A stretch of 23,989 nt of DNA, taken from contig CAYLNH010000094.1 in NCBI GenBank assembly GCA_964384625.1, forward strand, positions 1 to 23,989, read 5' to 3'. A model generated the notes under the pieces. It was not told the DNA's origin and made no database searches. It was given only the letters and a program-made list of their open reading frames with translations. The translations under genes were made by a program, and so were the position numbers. How positions within the stretch are numbered: position 1 is the stretch's first letter; every line of letters starts with the position of its first letter. Below, in pieces: positions 14,010 through 21,066 of this stretch. This DNA comes from CAYLNH01 sp964384625. GTDB lineage: Bacteria > Verrucomicrobiota > Lentisphaeria > JABSQK01.

Positions 14010-14993
14010 ATGGCTGACGCCAAGCATCTCCTGGGGTTCGATCTGGGTGGCACCAAGGTCCTCGCCGCCGTGTTCGATGGCGAATTCAAGAAAATCGGTC
14101 GCCGCAAGCGCAAGACCCGTGCCGATCAAGGCGCGGAGGTGGTCTTCGACCGGATCGTCAAGACGATCAAAGACGCCTGCGACGACGCCGGCATCAAACC
14201 CGACGAACTCGGCGGCATCGGCATGGGCTCGCCCGGTCCGCTCGACCCCTTCAAAGGCGTCATTATCCACACGCCCAACCTCGGGTTCAGGGATTTCCCG
14301 CTGAAGGACCTCCTTGAAGAACGCTTCGGCGTGCCGGTCGTGGTGGATAACGATGTCAATGTCGGCACCTTCGGCGAATACCACTTCGGCGCCGGCCGCG
14401 GCAAACGGCATGTGGTCGGCATCTTCCCCGGCACCGGCATCGGCGGCGGGCTGGTGCTCGACGGCAAACTGTTCCGCGGCAGCAACGGCAGCGCCGGCGA
14501 GATCGGCCACATGATCCTGCAGCCCGACGGCCCGCTCTGCGGCTGCGGCCAGCGCGGCTGCATCGAGGCGATCGCCAGCAAGACCAGTCTCGCCAAAGAC
14601 GCCGCCGCCCTGGTCAGCCGCGGCCGCGCCCCGGTGATTGCCGCGGGCGCCGGGACTGACCTGACGAATATCCGCAGCCGCATTCTGGGCGAAGCCTTCA
14701 GCTCCGGCGACCCCGACATACGGGAGCTCGTCCTGCACGCGGCCGAGTATCTGGGCATCTGCATGGCCAATGTCGTCAATGTCCTCAATCCGGACATGAT
14801 CATCCTCGGCGGCGGCCTGGTGGAAGCCATGCCCGATGAATTTGTCAAGGCCGCCGAGACCTCCATGCGCGCCCATGCCATGGCGTTCTGCGTTCAGGAC
14901 GTGGAAGTGGCGGAGGCCCAGCTCGGCGATGACGCGGTCATCATGGGCGCGGCCAAACTGATAGCCGAGGAGATCGCCGCGGACGATGCCTGA
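14010..14993 (+). CDS. ROK-family sugar kinase (glucokinase-like)
   Basis: Phosphorylates a hexose, probably glucose, in the cytoplasm. The 327-residue protein has the phosphate-binding DLGGTK (11-16), the catalytic Asp in VDNDVN (D115), GTGIGGG (141-147), and the ROK zinc motif GEIGH (163-167) followed by C177, C179 and C184. No helix-turn-helix precedes the kinase domain, so it is an enzyme rather than a ROK repressor. The ATG has AAAGGA upstream at slightly long spacing. It lies between sixA and ppx, overlapping ppx by eight bases. Polyphosphate-dependent glucokinases also belong to the ROK family, which makes the context suggestive. However, the DLGGTK loop is the common ATP-type sequence, so the phosphate donor remains open. 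Confidence 0.9.
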   Translation: MADAKHLLGFDLGGTKVLAAVFDGEFKKIGRRKRKTRADQGAEVVFDRIVKTIKDACDDAGIKPDELGGIGMGSPGPLDPFKGVIIHTPNLGFRDFPLKDLLEERFGVPVVVDNDVNVGTFGEYHFGAGRGKRHVVGIFPGTGIGGGLVLDGKLFRGSNGSAGEIGHMILQPDGPLCGCGQRGCIEAIASKTSLAKDAAALVSRGRAPVIAAGAGTDLTNIRSRILGEAFSSGDPDIRELVLHAAEYLGICMANVVNVLNPDMIILGGGLVEAMPDEFVKAAETSMRAHAMAFCVQDVEVAEAQLGDDAVIMGAAKLIAEEIAADDA

Positions 14994-16530
14994 CAAGCAC
15001 CAGAGCGCAAAGATCAAGCGCGACCGGTTGATTGCGGTAATCGACATCGGTTCCAGTGCCATTCGGCTGGTGGTGGCCGAGGTCAGCCGTCGCGGCATGA
15101 GGATCCTTGACAGCGCCGAACGCCCGGTGCCGCTCGGGCGCGATGTGTTCACCGAGGGCGTGATCCGGCGTGAAACCCTGCTGCAGGCGGTCAAGGTGCT
15201 GACCGGCTTCAAAGAGATGATCGCCGCCTATCCGGTGACCAACACGATCGCCATCGGCACCAGTGCTCTGCGCGAAGCCGAGAACCGCGACACCTTCGTC
15301 GACCGGATCCTCCTGCGCACCGGCATCACCGTCAACGTGATTGCCGGCATCGAGGCCAACCGTTTGACCTACCTGGCGGTGCGCGAAGCCCTGGCCGACG
15401 CGAAGCCGTCGCTGACCCGGAGCAACGCGATCATCATGGAAATCGGCGGCGGCAGCACGGAGTTGATGCTGCTGCATCGGGGCAACATGGTTGCGGCCCA
15501 CACGCTGCCGATTGGCACGACGCGCATCGGCCAGCAGTTCGAGCCCGCCCCCGGAGCGCCCCTCGGTGCGTTACTGCGGCAAAACGTCCGCAGTACTCTC
15601 GACCTGCTCGCCACGGAACTGGAATTGGGCCGGGTCAACCAGTTTATCGCGCTGGGCGGAGACGCCCGGCTGGCGGCGGAACGCGTGGGCGAAGCGACGG
15701 CGCCGCAGTATTGGACCATCGAGAAGGAACCCTTTTGCGAGTTTGTCCGGAACCTGGAGCGACTGACTGTTGACCAGACCGTTGACGAACTGGGGATCAC
15801 CTACGCCGGCGCCGAGCCTCTGCTCCCGGCTCTGCTGGTCTATCAGCAGTTTTTTGAAGCGACCGCGGCCAGAACTCTGGTGGTGCCGACGGTGAGCATC
15901 CGGGAAGGCGTGCTGCTCGACTTCGCCCTGGGAACGGGCAGTCTGCGCAGCGAGTTCAAGCGCCAGATCATCGCTTCGGCCATGAGCATGGTAAACAAAT
16001 ATATGGCGGATGAAGATCATGCCGTGCACGTGGCGCAACTGGCGTTGCGGTTCTTTGATGAACTGCGCAGTGAGCACGGCTTGGGCCGGCACCATCGGCA
16101 GTTGCTCGAGGTCGCGGCCCTGCTGCACGACATCGGCGGCTATATCCGCGGCAGCGCCCACCACAAACACGGGCAATACATCGTCGAGAACTCGGAGATC
16201 TTCGGTCTGAGTCAGGATGACATCCAGATCATCGGCAACGTCGTTCGCTACCACCGCAAGGCGAAGCCGTCGGATCGCCACCTGAATTACGCCGCGCTCA
16301 GTCGCGACCGGCGCATGGTGGTCCAGAAACTGGCGGCCATCCTTCGGGTGGCGGATGCCCTGGACCGCGGGCATGCCGGCCGGATTCAGGAGCCCGAGAC
16401 GGAACGGACCGAGAGTCAATTCATCATTCAAACCAATATTCCGGGCGATCTCTCCTTGGAACGGTTGAGCCTGCAGAACAAAGGCGACCTGTTCGAAGAC
16501 GTGTTCGGTCTGGAATTAGTCTTGCGCTGA
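14986..16530 (+). CDS. ppx: Ppx/GppA family phosphatase with C-terminal HD domain
   Basis: Members hydrolyse inorganic polyphosphate from the chain end or the pppGpp 5'-phosphate. The 514-residue protein has an N-terminal actin-like fold with AVIDIGSSAIRL (17-28), GTSALREAEN (91-100) and EIGGGSTEL (152-160). A C-terminal HD-type helical domain (about 335-430) contains LLHDIGG and AHHKHG. This is the domain order of full-length E. coli Ppx. Two active-site positions differ from the commonest form: DIGGGSTE reads EIGGGSTE (E152), and the GxEEAR loop reads GIEANR (121-126). Similar variants may be normal in its own lineage. The ATG overlaps the ROK stop by eight bases, with a weak ribosome binding site, suggesting coupled translation. 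Polyphosphatase is favoured because ppk1 follows 11 bases later. Confidence 0.88.
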   Translation: MPDKHQSAKIKRDRLIAVIDIGSSAIRLVVAEVSRRGMRILDSAERPVPLGRDVFTEGVIRRETLLQAVKVLTGFKEMIAAYPVTNTIAIGTSALREAENRDTFVDRILLRTGITVNVIAGIEANRLTYLAVREALADAKPSLTRSNAIIMEIGGGSTELMLLHRGNMVAAHTLPIGTTRIGQQFEPAPGAPLGALLRQNVRSTLDLLATELELGRVNQFIALGGDARLAAERVGEATAPQYWTIEKEPFCEFVRNLERLTVDQTVDELGITYAGAEPLLPALLVYQQFFEATAARTLVVPTVSIREGVLLDFALGTGSLRSEFKRQIIASAMSMVNKYMADEDHAVHVAQLALRFFDELRSEHGLGRHHRQLLEVAALLHDIGGYIRGSAHHKHGQYIVENSEIFGLSQDDIQIIGNVVRYHRKAKPSDRHLNYAALSRDRRMVVQKLAAILRVADALDRGHAGRIQEPETERTESQFIIQTNIPGDLSLERLSLQNKGDLFEDVFGLELVLR

Positions 16531-16541
16531 GGACAAGGGGC

Positions 16542-18686
16542 ATGGCAAAGAAAAAGAAGACCGCCAAACTGGCATACACCAATCGCGAGCAGTCCTGGGC
16601 TCACTTCAACGAACGCGTTCTCAAGGAGGGGCTGAACAAGAGCAACCCGGTACTGGAACGACTTAAGTTCCTGGCCATCGTCAGCTCGAATTTCGATGAG
16701 TTCTTCATGGTGCGCGTCGCCCGGCTGATCCGCGAGGCGCGCACCGGTGACCGCGTTCGCTGTCCGTCCGGGCAACGGCCCGCGCGGATTTTGAAGAAGC
16801 TGACCGGGCACATTCACGAGATTGTCGCCGCCCAGACCGACTGTATGACCCGGGAGGTCCTGCCGAAACTAGCCCGCGAGGGCCTCCAGATTGTCCGGCG
16901 CTCGAATTACAGCGACGCGCAAACCGATGAGCTGCGCACCTGGTTTGCCCAGGACGTTTTCCATGCGTTGACGCCGATCGCGTTGGCTCCGGGAAAGGAC
17001 CTCGTGCCGCTGGTCAGCAATCTCCAACTCTACCTCGCGTTCCTGCTCGAACCCGTCCGCGGCGGGGATGCCGACGAGGAGGACGCGCCCCGGCTGGCAG
17101 TGGTCCAGGTGCCGCCCGGCATGGACCGCTTCCGCTATCTTGAACACAGCGCCGACAAACAGATCATCACACCCCTGGAAGACGTCATCATGACCTGTTC
17201 CAGACAACTCTTTCCCGGCCGCAAAATCACCGACCGGGCCGTTTTCCGCGTGACGCGCGATGCGGATCTGAGCGTTGACGAAGAGCGCGATGAGGACTTC
17301 GTCGAGGCCATGGCTGAGTTACTTGTGCAACGCGAGCACAGCCGCCCCGTGCGGCTGGAGATCGATACCGACAGCAAAGCCTTGCGTGAGCGGCTGCGGG
17401 TCGAGCTCCAGCTTGACGAACGCGACATCTACGACATCGACGGCCCCCTGGACCTGAAAGGCTTCATGCAGCTCTGCTTCCGGCGCGGCTTCGACCATCT
17501 GCGGAACGACAGCTGGCCGCCCCAGCAGCCGGTGGATATCCCGGTGGATGCCGACCTGTTCGAGTTGCTCAAAGAGAAGGAGGTCCTGCTGCACCATCCC
17601 TATGAAAGCTATGACGCGGTGGTGAACCTGATCGAGCGCGCGGCTGCCGACCCGGAGGTGCTCGCCATCAAGATGACGCTGTATCGGACCAGCGGGAATT
17701 CTCCGATTATCAAAGCTCTGGCGCGTGCCGCTGAAAACGGCAAACAGGTGACGGCGCTGGTCGAACTGAAGGCCCGCTTCGATGAGGGCCAGAACCTGGG
17801 CTGGGCCGAACTGCTGGAGCGGGCCGGCGTCATTGTGATCTATGGCCTGGCCCATCTGAAAGTCCATGCCAAGGCGGTCCTGATTGTCCGGCAGGAGCCC
17901 AACGGCATCGTCCGCTATTACCACATGGGCACGGGGAATTACAACGACAAGACGGCCAAACTCTATACCGACATGGGACTGATGGGCACGCGCGAAGACC
18001 TCAGTTACGAACTGGCGCTGTTCTTTAACGCCATTACCGGTTATGCCTCCGCCCCAAATCTGCGTAAGCTGACGATGGCGCCCCACGGGTTGCGGGCCAG
18101 GTTCACCGCCCTGATCGAACGTGAAATGGAACGGGCGGAAACGGAAGGCCACGGGCTGATTATCGCCAAGATGAACTCCCTGGTCGATCCCGGCATCATC
18201 AAGCAGTTGTACAAGGCCTCACAGGCCGGCGTCGAGATCAAACTGAATATCCGCGGTATCTGCTGCCTGCAGCCGGGGATCAAAGGCGTCAGTGAAAACA
18301 TCACGGTGGTCAGCGTTGTTGATCGCTACCTCGAGCATTCGCGCATCTTCTATTTCGAAAACGGCGGCGCCGAAGAGATCTATCTCGCCAGTGCCGACTG
18401 GATGACGCGGAATCTGAATCGCCGGGTGGAACTGATGTTCCCCGTGGAAGACCCACGGCACATCACCCGCCTGCGGGATGCCTTGAGCGTGTACTTCGAT
18501 GATAATCGGACCGCACACGTGCTGCGGGCGGACGGCACCTACGTCCGCCGTAAACGGAAGAAGGGCGAGAAGCCCTGCCGCAGCCAGGAGGTCTTCTACC
18601 GCATGTTCAGCCACCAGGCGGAAAGCCGCGAGAAAACGCCCTACAAGGAGTTTGTCGTTCGCCGTAAACCGCCGAAGGAGGAGTAG
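16542..18686 (+). CDS. ppk1: polyphosphate kinase 1
   Basis: Reversibly transfers the gamma phosphate of ATP to a growing polyphosphate chain. The 714-residue protein has the full PPK1 plan: a helical N-domain with NREQSWAHFNERVL (14-27) and SSNFDEFFMVRV near 49, a head domain, and two phospholipase D-like C domains. The autophosphorylated His is expected at H442 (KVHAK), and the second His lies 19 residues later at H461 (YYHMGTGNYNDKTAK), the same spacing as H435 and H454 of the E. coli enzyme. HHPYESYDAV (351-360) and MTLYRTSG are also conserved. The ATG has GAGGA upstream, 11 bases after the ppx stop. It ends in TAG directly followed by the ATG of the next gene. Confidence 0.97.
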   Translation: MAKKKKTAKLAYTNREQSWAHFNERVLKEGLNKSNPVLERLKFLAIVSSNFDEFFMVRVARLIREARTGDRVRCPSGQRPARILKKLTGHIHEIVAAQTDCMTREVLPKLAREGLQIVRRSNYSDAQTDELRTWFAQDVFHALTPIALAPGKDLVPLVSNLQLYLAFLLEPVRGGDADEEDAPRLAVVQVPPGMDRFRYLEHSADKQIITPLEDVIMTCSRQLFPGRKITDRAVFRVTRDADLSVDEERDEDFVEAMAELLVQREHSRPVRLEIDTDSKALRERLRVELQLDERDIYDIDGPLDLKGFMQLCFRRGFDHLRNDSWPPQQPVDIPVDADLFELLKEKEVLLHHPYESYDAVVNLIERAAADPEVLAIKMTLYRTSGNSPIIKALARAAENGKQVTALVELKARFDEGQNLGWAELLERAGVIVIYGLAHLKVHAKAVLIVRQEPNGIVRYYHMGTGNYNDKTAKLYTDMGLMGTREDLSYELALFFNAITGYASAPNLRKLTMAPHGLRARFTALIEREMERAETEGHGLIIAKMNSLVDPGIIKQLYKASQAGVEIKLNIRGICCLQPGIKGVSENITVVSVVDRYLEHSRIFYFENGGAEEIYLASADWMTRNLNRRVELMFPVEDPRHITRLRDALSVYFDDNRTAHVLRADGTYVRRKRKKGEKPCRSQEVFYRMFSHQAESREKTPYKEFVVRRKPPKEE

Positions 18687-19133
18687 ATGATCCTTGACCG
18701 CCTCGAGTTTGCCGCCCGCTACATCGGCATGCACGCCGGCTTTGATGCGGCTTTCGACTTCCTGAACCGCCCGGAGCTGGCCCAACTCGGCCCCGGGAAA
18801 ATCCTGATCGCCAACGACGACATCTTCGCCGTCGTCGGCAAAGACCCGGCGCGAACCGCCGAAGAAGCCAGGCTCGAGGCGCACCGGAAGTACATCGATA
18901 TTCAGTATGTCGTCGCCGGGACGGACCACATGGGATGGAAGAACTGTGCCCGCTGCGACGATCCGGTCGACGAATACGACGACGAAAAAGACATCATCTT
19001 CTACAACAACACCCCCGACCTCTGGGTTGCCGTCCCGGCCGGGGCCTTTGTCGTCTTCTTCCCCGAAGACGCCCACGCCCCGCTGGTCGGCGAGGGCATG
19101 ATCCATAAGGTCGTCGTCAAAGTCGCCGTTTGA
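18687..19133 (+). CDS. YhcH/YjgK/YiaL (TabA, DUF386) family protein
   Basis: A small cupin-like fold whose members are linked to sugar metabolism (TabA, EbgC, sialic acid loci); the exact reaction is unclear for most. The 148-residue protein has EAHRKYIDIQYVVAG (64-78), which includes the conserved E64 and H66, and FFPEDAHAPLVG (124-135) with H130. These supply the metal ligands of the family. Its ATG directly abuts the TAG of ppk1, and the ppk1 end supplies AAGGAGGAG as ribosome binding site. Translation is therefore almost certainly coupled to ppk1. It is probably the last gene of the operon, as terminator-like sequence follows. Its partner sugar substrate may be related to the ROK kinase upstream. 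Confidence 0.88.
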   Translation: MILDRLEFAARYIGMHAGFDAAFDFLNRPELAQLGPGKILIANDDIFAVVGKDPARTAEEARLEAHRKYIDIQYVVAGTDHMGWKNCARCDDPVDEYDDEKDIIFYNNTPDLWVAVPAGAFVVFFPEDAHAPLVGEGMIHKVVVKVAV

Positions 19134-19187
19134 GAACGGCGGACCGCCGGACAGAAGTTGCCGGCAGCAACCAGAGTTGACGTTTGT

Positions 19188-19215
19188 CGCCGCGCCCGCG
19201 GCGCTTCTTCATTTG
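19188..19215 (+). terminator. probable terminator of the polyphosphate operon
   Basis: A 6-bp GC stem CGCCGC/GCGGCG (19188-19193 with 19198-19203) with a GCCC loop is followed by CTTCTTCATTT. It lies 55 bases after the yhcH stop and before the sigma54 promoter. The stem is short but all GC. Confidence 0.55.
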
Positions 19216-19229
19216 TGTAACGCTCCGTT

Positions 19230-19242
19230 TTTCAATAAGTTA
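19230..19242 (+). promoter_or_regulatory. IHF-like bending site upstream of the sigma54 promoter
   Basis: TTTCAATAAGTTA matches the IHF consensus WATCAANNNNTTR at all specified positions but one. It lies in an AT-rich patch about 20 bases upstream of the -24 element, where IHF assists enhancer looping in known sigma54 promoters. Whether this organism has a true IHF is unknown, and chance matches to this motif are common. Confidence 0.35.
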
Positions 19243-19260
19243 ATGATGTGATGCGGGGTC

Positions 19261-19276
19261 TGGCACGGCCGATGCT
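19261..19276 (+). promoter_or_regulatory. sigma54 (RpoN) -24/-12 promoter
   Basis: TGGCACGGCCGATGCT matches the consensus TGGCACGNNNNTTGCW at every specified base except one T in the -12 element. The invariant GG and GC doublets are correctly spaced. The predicted transcription start is near 19287, about 22 bases before the ATG of the 144-residue gene. Such promoters need an AAA+ enhancer-binding activator, so the gene is probably expressed only under a specific signal. Confidence 0.78.
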
Positions 19277-19280
19277 TATA

Positions 19281-19300
19281 CCTTTGCAGATAAGCAAAGG
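19281..19300 (+). promoter_or_regulatory. perfect palindrome over the transcription start and RBS
   Basis: CCTTTGC (19281-19287) and GCAAAGG (19294-19300) are exact inverted repeats separated by AGATAA. The right arm contains the ribosome binding site AAGG(TGA). If transcription starts near 19287 the left arm is not fully transcribed, which would favour a protein-binding operator; if it starts a few bases earlier, an RNA hairpin could mask the ribosome binding site. Confidence 0.55.
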
Positions 19301-19308
19301 TGAATGCG

Positions 19309-19743
19309 ATGAGTGACAAACATTCCTCTTTTACAGAGTTCCTCCGCCGCTGTCGGAACAGTGACGAAGTCCCGCCGATTCTGACTCACGGCATCATGCA
19401 CAACGAATTCCCCGGGACCGAAGACACGAGCAATCTGTTTGCCGTCTCACAGCACTTTATGAAGGTTGCCAAAGATGATCCGGAGTTGATCCTGCGGGCG
19501 CTGGTGGCGGCTTATCACCGATGGATTCTGGCGAACATGCGGGAAACGGCGAAGAGCCTCGAGCGCTGCATTGCCGCGAACCGGGTGGTTTTCATTGAGG
19601 ACAGCCACGGGAAGAAAAACGAGGTGGACATCTGGCATGACCTGAACCAGACGTTGACCGATCTGACCGGCAATATTCAGGACTTCGGTGTAATTTCGAA
19701 TTACGCCCTGCTGCAGTATGCCGTACACGAAGAGCCCAAGTAA
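19309..19743 (+). CDS. hypothetical protein under a sigma54 promoter
   Basis: I do not recognise a family. The 144-residue product has no signal peptide or hydrophobic segment, so it should be cytoplasmic. It looks largely helical, with an acidic-aromatic middle (DDPELILRALVAAYHRWI, 56-73) and a basic-acidic turn (DSHGKKNEVDIW, 98-109). There are two cysteines (C15, C87) and several histidines, but no recognisable metal-binding or catalytic pattern. The start is ATG at 19309-19311 with AGGTGA five bases upstream; a GTG three codons earlier overlaps that signal. Codon use matches that of its neighbours. It appears to be monocistronic: preceded by a terminator-like hairpin and its own sigma54 promoter, and followed by a minus-strand gene. 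Tight control suggests a conditional role, but the signal is unknown. Confidence 0.8.
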   Translation: MSDKHSSFTEFLRRCRNSDEVPPILTHGIMHNEFPGTEDTSNLFAVSQHFMKVAKDDPELILRALVAAYHRWILANMRETAKSLERCIAANRVVFIEDSHGKKNEVDIWHDLNQTLTDLTGNIQDFGVISNYALLQYAVHEEPK

Positions 19744-19839
19744 CGGGTCTTGACGTGATTTGAATAGCACGCCTTCGGGGGATGGTTTTCTCTGACTGCG
19801 GCGCATCAACCTGCACCGGTAACGCCGGTCCCGGCGCCA

Positions 19840-19959
19840 ATGTACATTTCATTCGTCGATCCGCCGCGGTCCGAAGTGTCGGGTTGGGTGCGGGACATCC
19901 CGATCTGCGGGAACTGCAAGACCGAACCTTGTGCCGCCGCGCCATCCCGCAGTGGATAG
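19840..19959 (+). CDS. possible small cysteine-containing ORF (39 aa), doubtful
   Basis: An ATG-initiated frame encodes 39 residues including SGWVRDIPICGNCKTEPC, with three closely spaced cysteines in a CxxC-x4-C pattern. There is no ribosome binding site before the ATG, and the gap between the 144-residue gene and the convergent TIM-barrel gene is only 220 bases. The frame runs upstream to a stop at 19765-19767. It may be chance in GC-rich DNA; nothing else in 19744-19963 is recognisable. Confidence 0.2.
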   Translation: MYISFVDPPRSEVSGWVRDIPICGNCKTEPCAAAPSRSG

Positions 19960-19963
19960 TTAC

Positions 19964-20806
19964 CTAACCCCAGCCCATCTCGGCGACTTCGCGGGCTTCG
20001 CTCAGAACGTCGAAACAGTACTCGGCTGCATCCCACGGTTCGTAGCCCTCGGATTCGTAGATCGCGGCGCTGACTTCCACACAGATGATGCCGCGGTACT
20101 TCACCTCGTTCAGCGCGACCATGTAGGAGGGATAGTCAAAATCTCCGTCGCCGGGCAGCATGAACTCGACCTCATCGGTCAGGTTGACGCAGTCCTTGAC
20201 CAGGCCATACGCCATTTGACTTCTGCAGGCCTTGATGCATTCCTCGGGGTCGAGGCCGTTCGCGGCAAACAGGCCGACGTCAAAATTGAGCTTGAGATTC
20301 GGGTGGTTCATTTCCTGGAGGAAGGTCATGATGCCGTCGGGTGTTTCCAGGATGGAGTTTGCCACCGGCCGGGCGGCATAGACCGCGCCGTGCCCCTTGG
20401 CGATGTCCGCCAGTTCCACCAGCATGCTCTTGAGTTGCTGTGCCTCGACAGGCCATTCGACCTCGGTGTCTTCCGGCGGCGCACAGGTGACGACCGGCGG
20501 CGTCTTCTTGAAGTTCAGGTCGGCTGCCAGACGGCACACCTCGTCGAAGTGTTTGAGCATCTCCGCGCGGTCATCGCCGGCGACACACGGATGGGCGTCG
20601 GTCATGATCACAGGCGGGGGGAATTTTACCTTGCGCAGGAGTCCCTTGAGCCGCTTGCGGGCGCTTTCCGACAGTCTTCCCGGCGCTTCCGGGCGACCGG
20701 GAATGGCGGCAATCTCCAGCGCCTCGTAGCCGATCTCGGCCAGGCCGGTCAACGCTTCCACCAACGGAATGGGTTCCATTGCGAATGTGCTGTACCCGAT
20801 CTTCAT
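19964..20806 (-). CDS. sugar phosphate isomerase/epimerase-like TIM-barrel protein
   Basis: Xylose isomerase-like TIM-barrel proteins of this group (AP endonuclease 2 superfamily) isomerise or epimerise sugars, inositols or keto acids. The 280-residue protein begins MKIGYSTFAMEPIPLVEAL, a typical first strand and helix. It then shows YEALEIAAI, LKLNFDVGLFAANG and GDGDFDYPSYMVALNEVKYRGIICVEVS, where the second half of the barrel carries metal-ligand Asp and Glu residues. The usual DxGH of the sixth strand reads DVGLF here, so metal binding may differ. The ATG at 20804-20806 has only a weak ribosome binding site. No signal peptide is seen. It is preceded by a roughly 260-base gap with a possible promoter about 190 bases upstream. 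The substrate is unknown. Confidence 0.8.
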   Translation of the reverse strand: MKIGYSTFAMEPIPLVEALTGLAEIGYEALEIAAIPGRPEAPGRLSESARKRLKGLLRKVKFPPPVIMTDAHPCVAGDDRAEMLKHFDEVCRLAADLNFKKTPPVVTCAPPEDTEVEWPVEAQQLKSMLVELADIAKGHGAVYAARPVANSILETPDGIMTFLQEMNHPNLKLNFDVGLFAANGLDPEECIKACRSQMAYGLVKDCVNLTDEVEFMLPGDGDFDYPSYMVALNEVKYRGIICVEVSAAIYESEGYEPWDAAEYCFDVLSEAREVAEMGWG

Positions 20807-20880
20807 GCCTGAACTCTTGCTTTGATGTTGCGGCCGCCGCGGCAACCCCGGTTATCGTGGTTGCGGCAGCGCACCGTAAT

Positions 20881-20891
20881 TTGTGACACAA
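20881..20891. promoter_or_regulatory. small palindrome in the leader of the TIM-barrel gene
   Basis: TTGTG-A-CACAA is an exact palindrome about 75 bases upstream of the minus-strand start codon. It could be a half-size operator (FNR/CRP-like half sites are TTGA/TGTGA), but at this length a chance match is plausible. Confidence 0.25.
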
Positions 20892-20998
20892 CTGCGCGGT
20901 CAAGATGCCGCGGCCCAACATCCGGCAGGCCCGGTGCCGTGCGACGGCGAGCACAGCCGTTGGTTTCCGTCGATGCCGAACTGTAACAGCATATCTAC

Positions 20999-21027
20999 AG
21001 TATACCGCTTGGCGGACTTGGGGTCCA
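20999..21027 (-). promoter_or_regulatory. candidate promoter of the TIM-barrel gene
   Basis: On the minus strand TGGACC (21022-21027) and TATACT (20999-21004) are 17 bases apart; they match four and five of six consensus bases. It would give a leader of about 190 bases containing GC-rich inverted repeats such as GTTGC/GCAAC at 20827-20846. Evidence is modest. Confidence 0.35.
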
Positions 21028-21066
21028 CCCCTATCGCGGCAGATTCAGCAACAGCGTCATCCGGGA

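Noticed and set aside
19782..19967. 61-residue plus-strand frame in the convergent gap
   Set aside because: No ribosome binding site, arginine-rich composition, and it overlaps the end of the minus-strand TIM-barrel gene.
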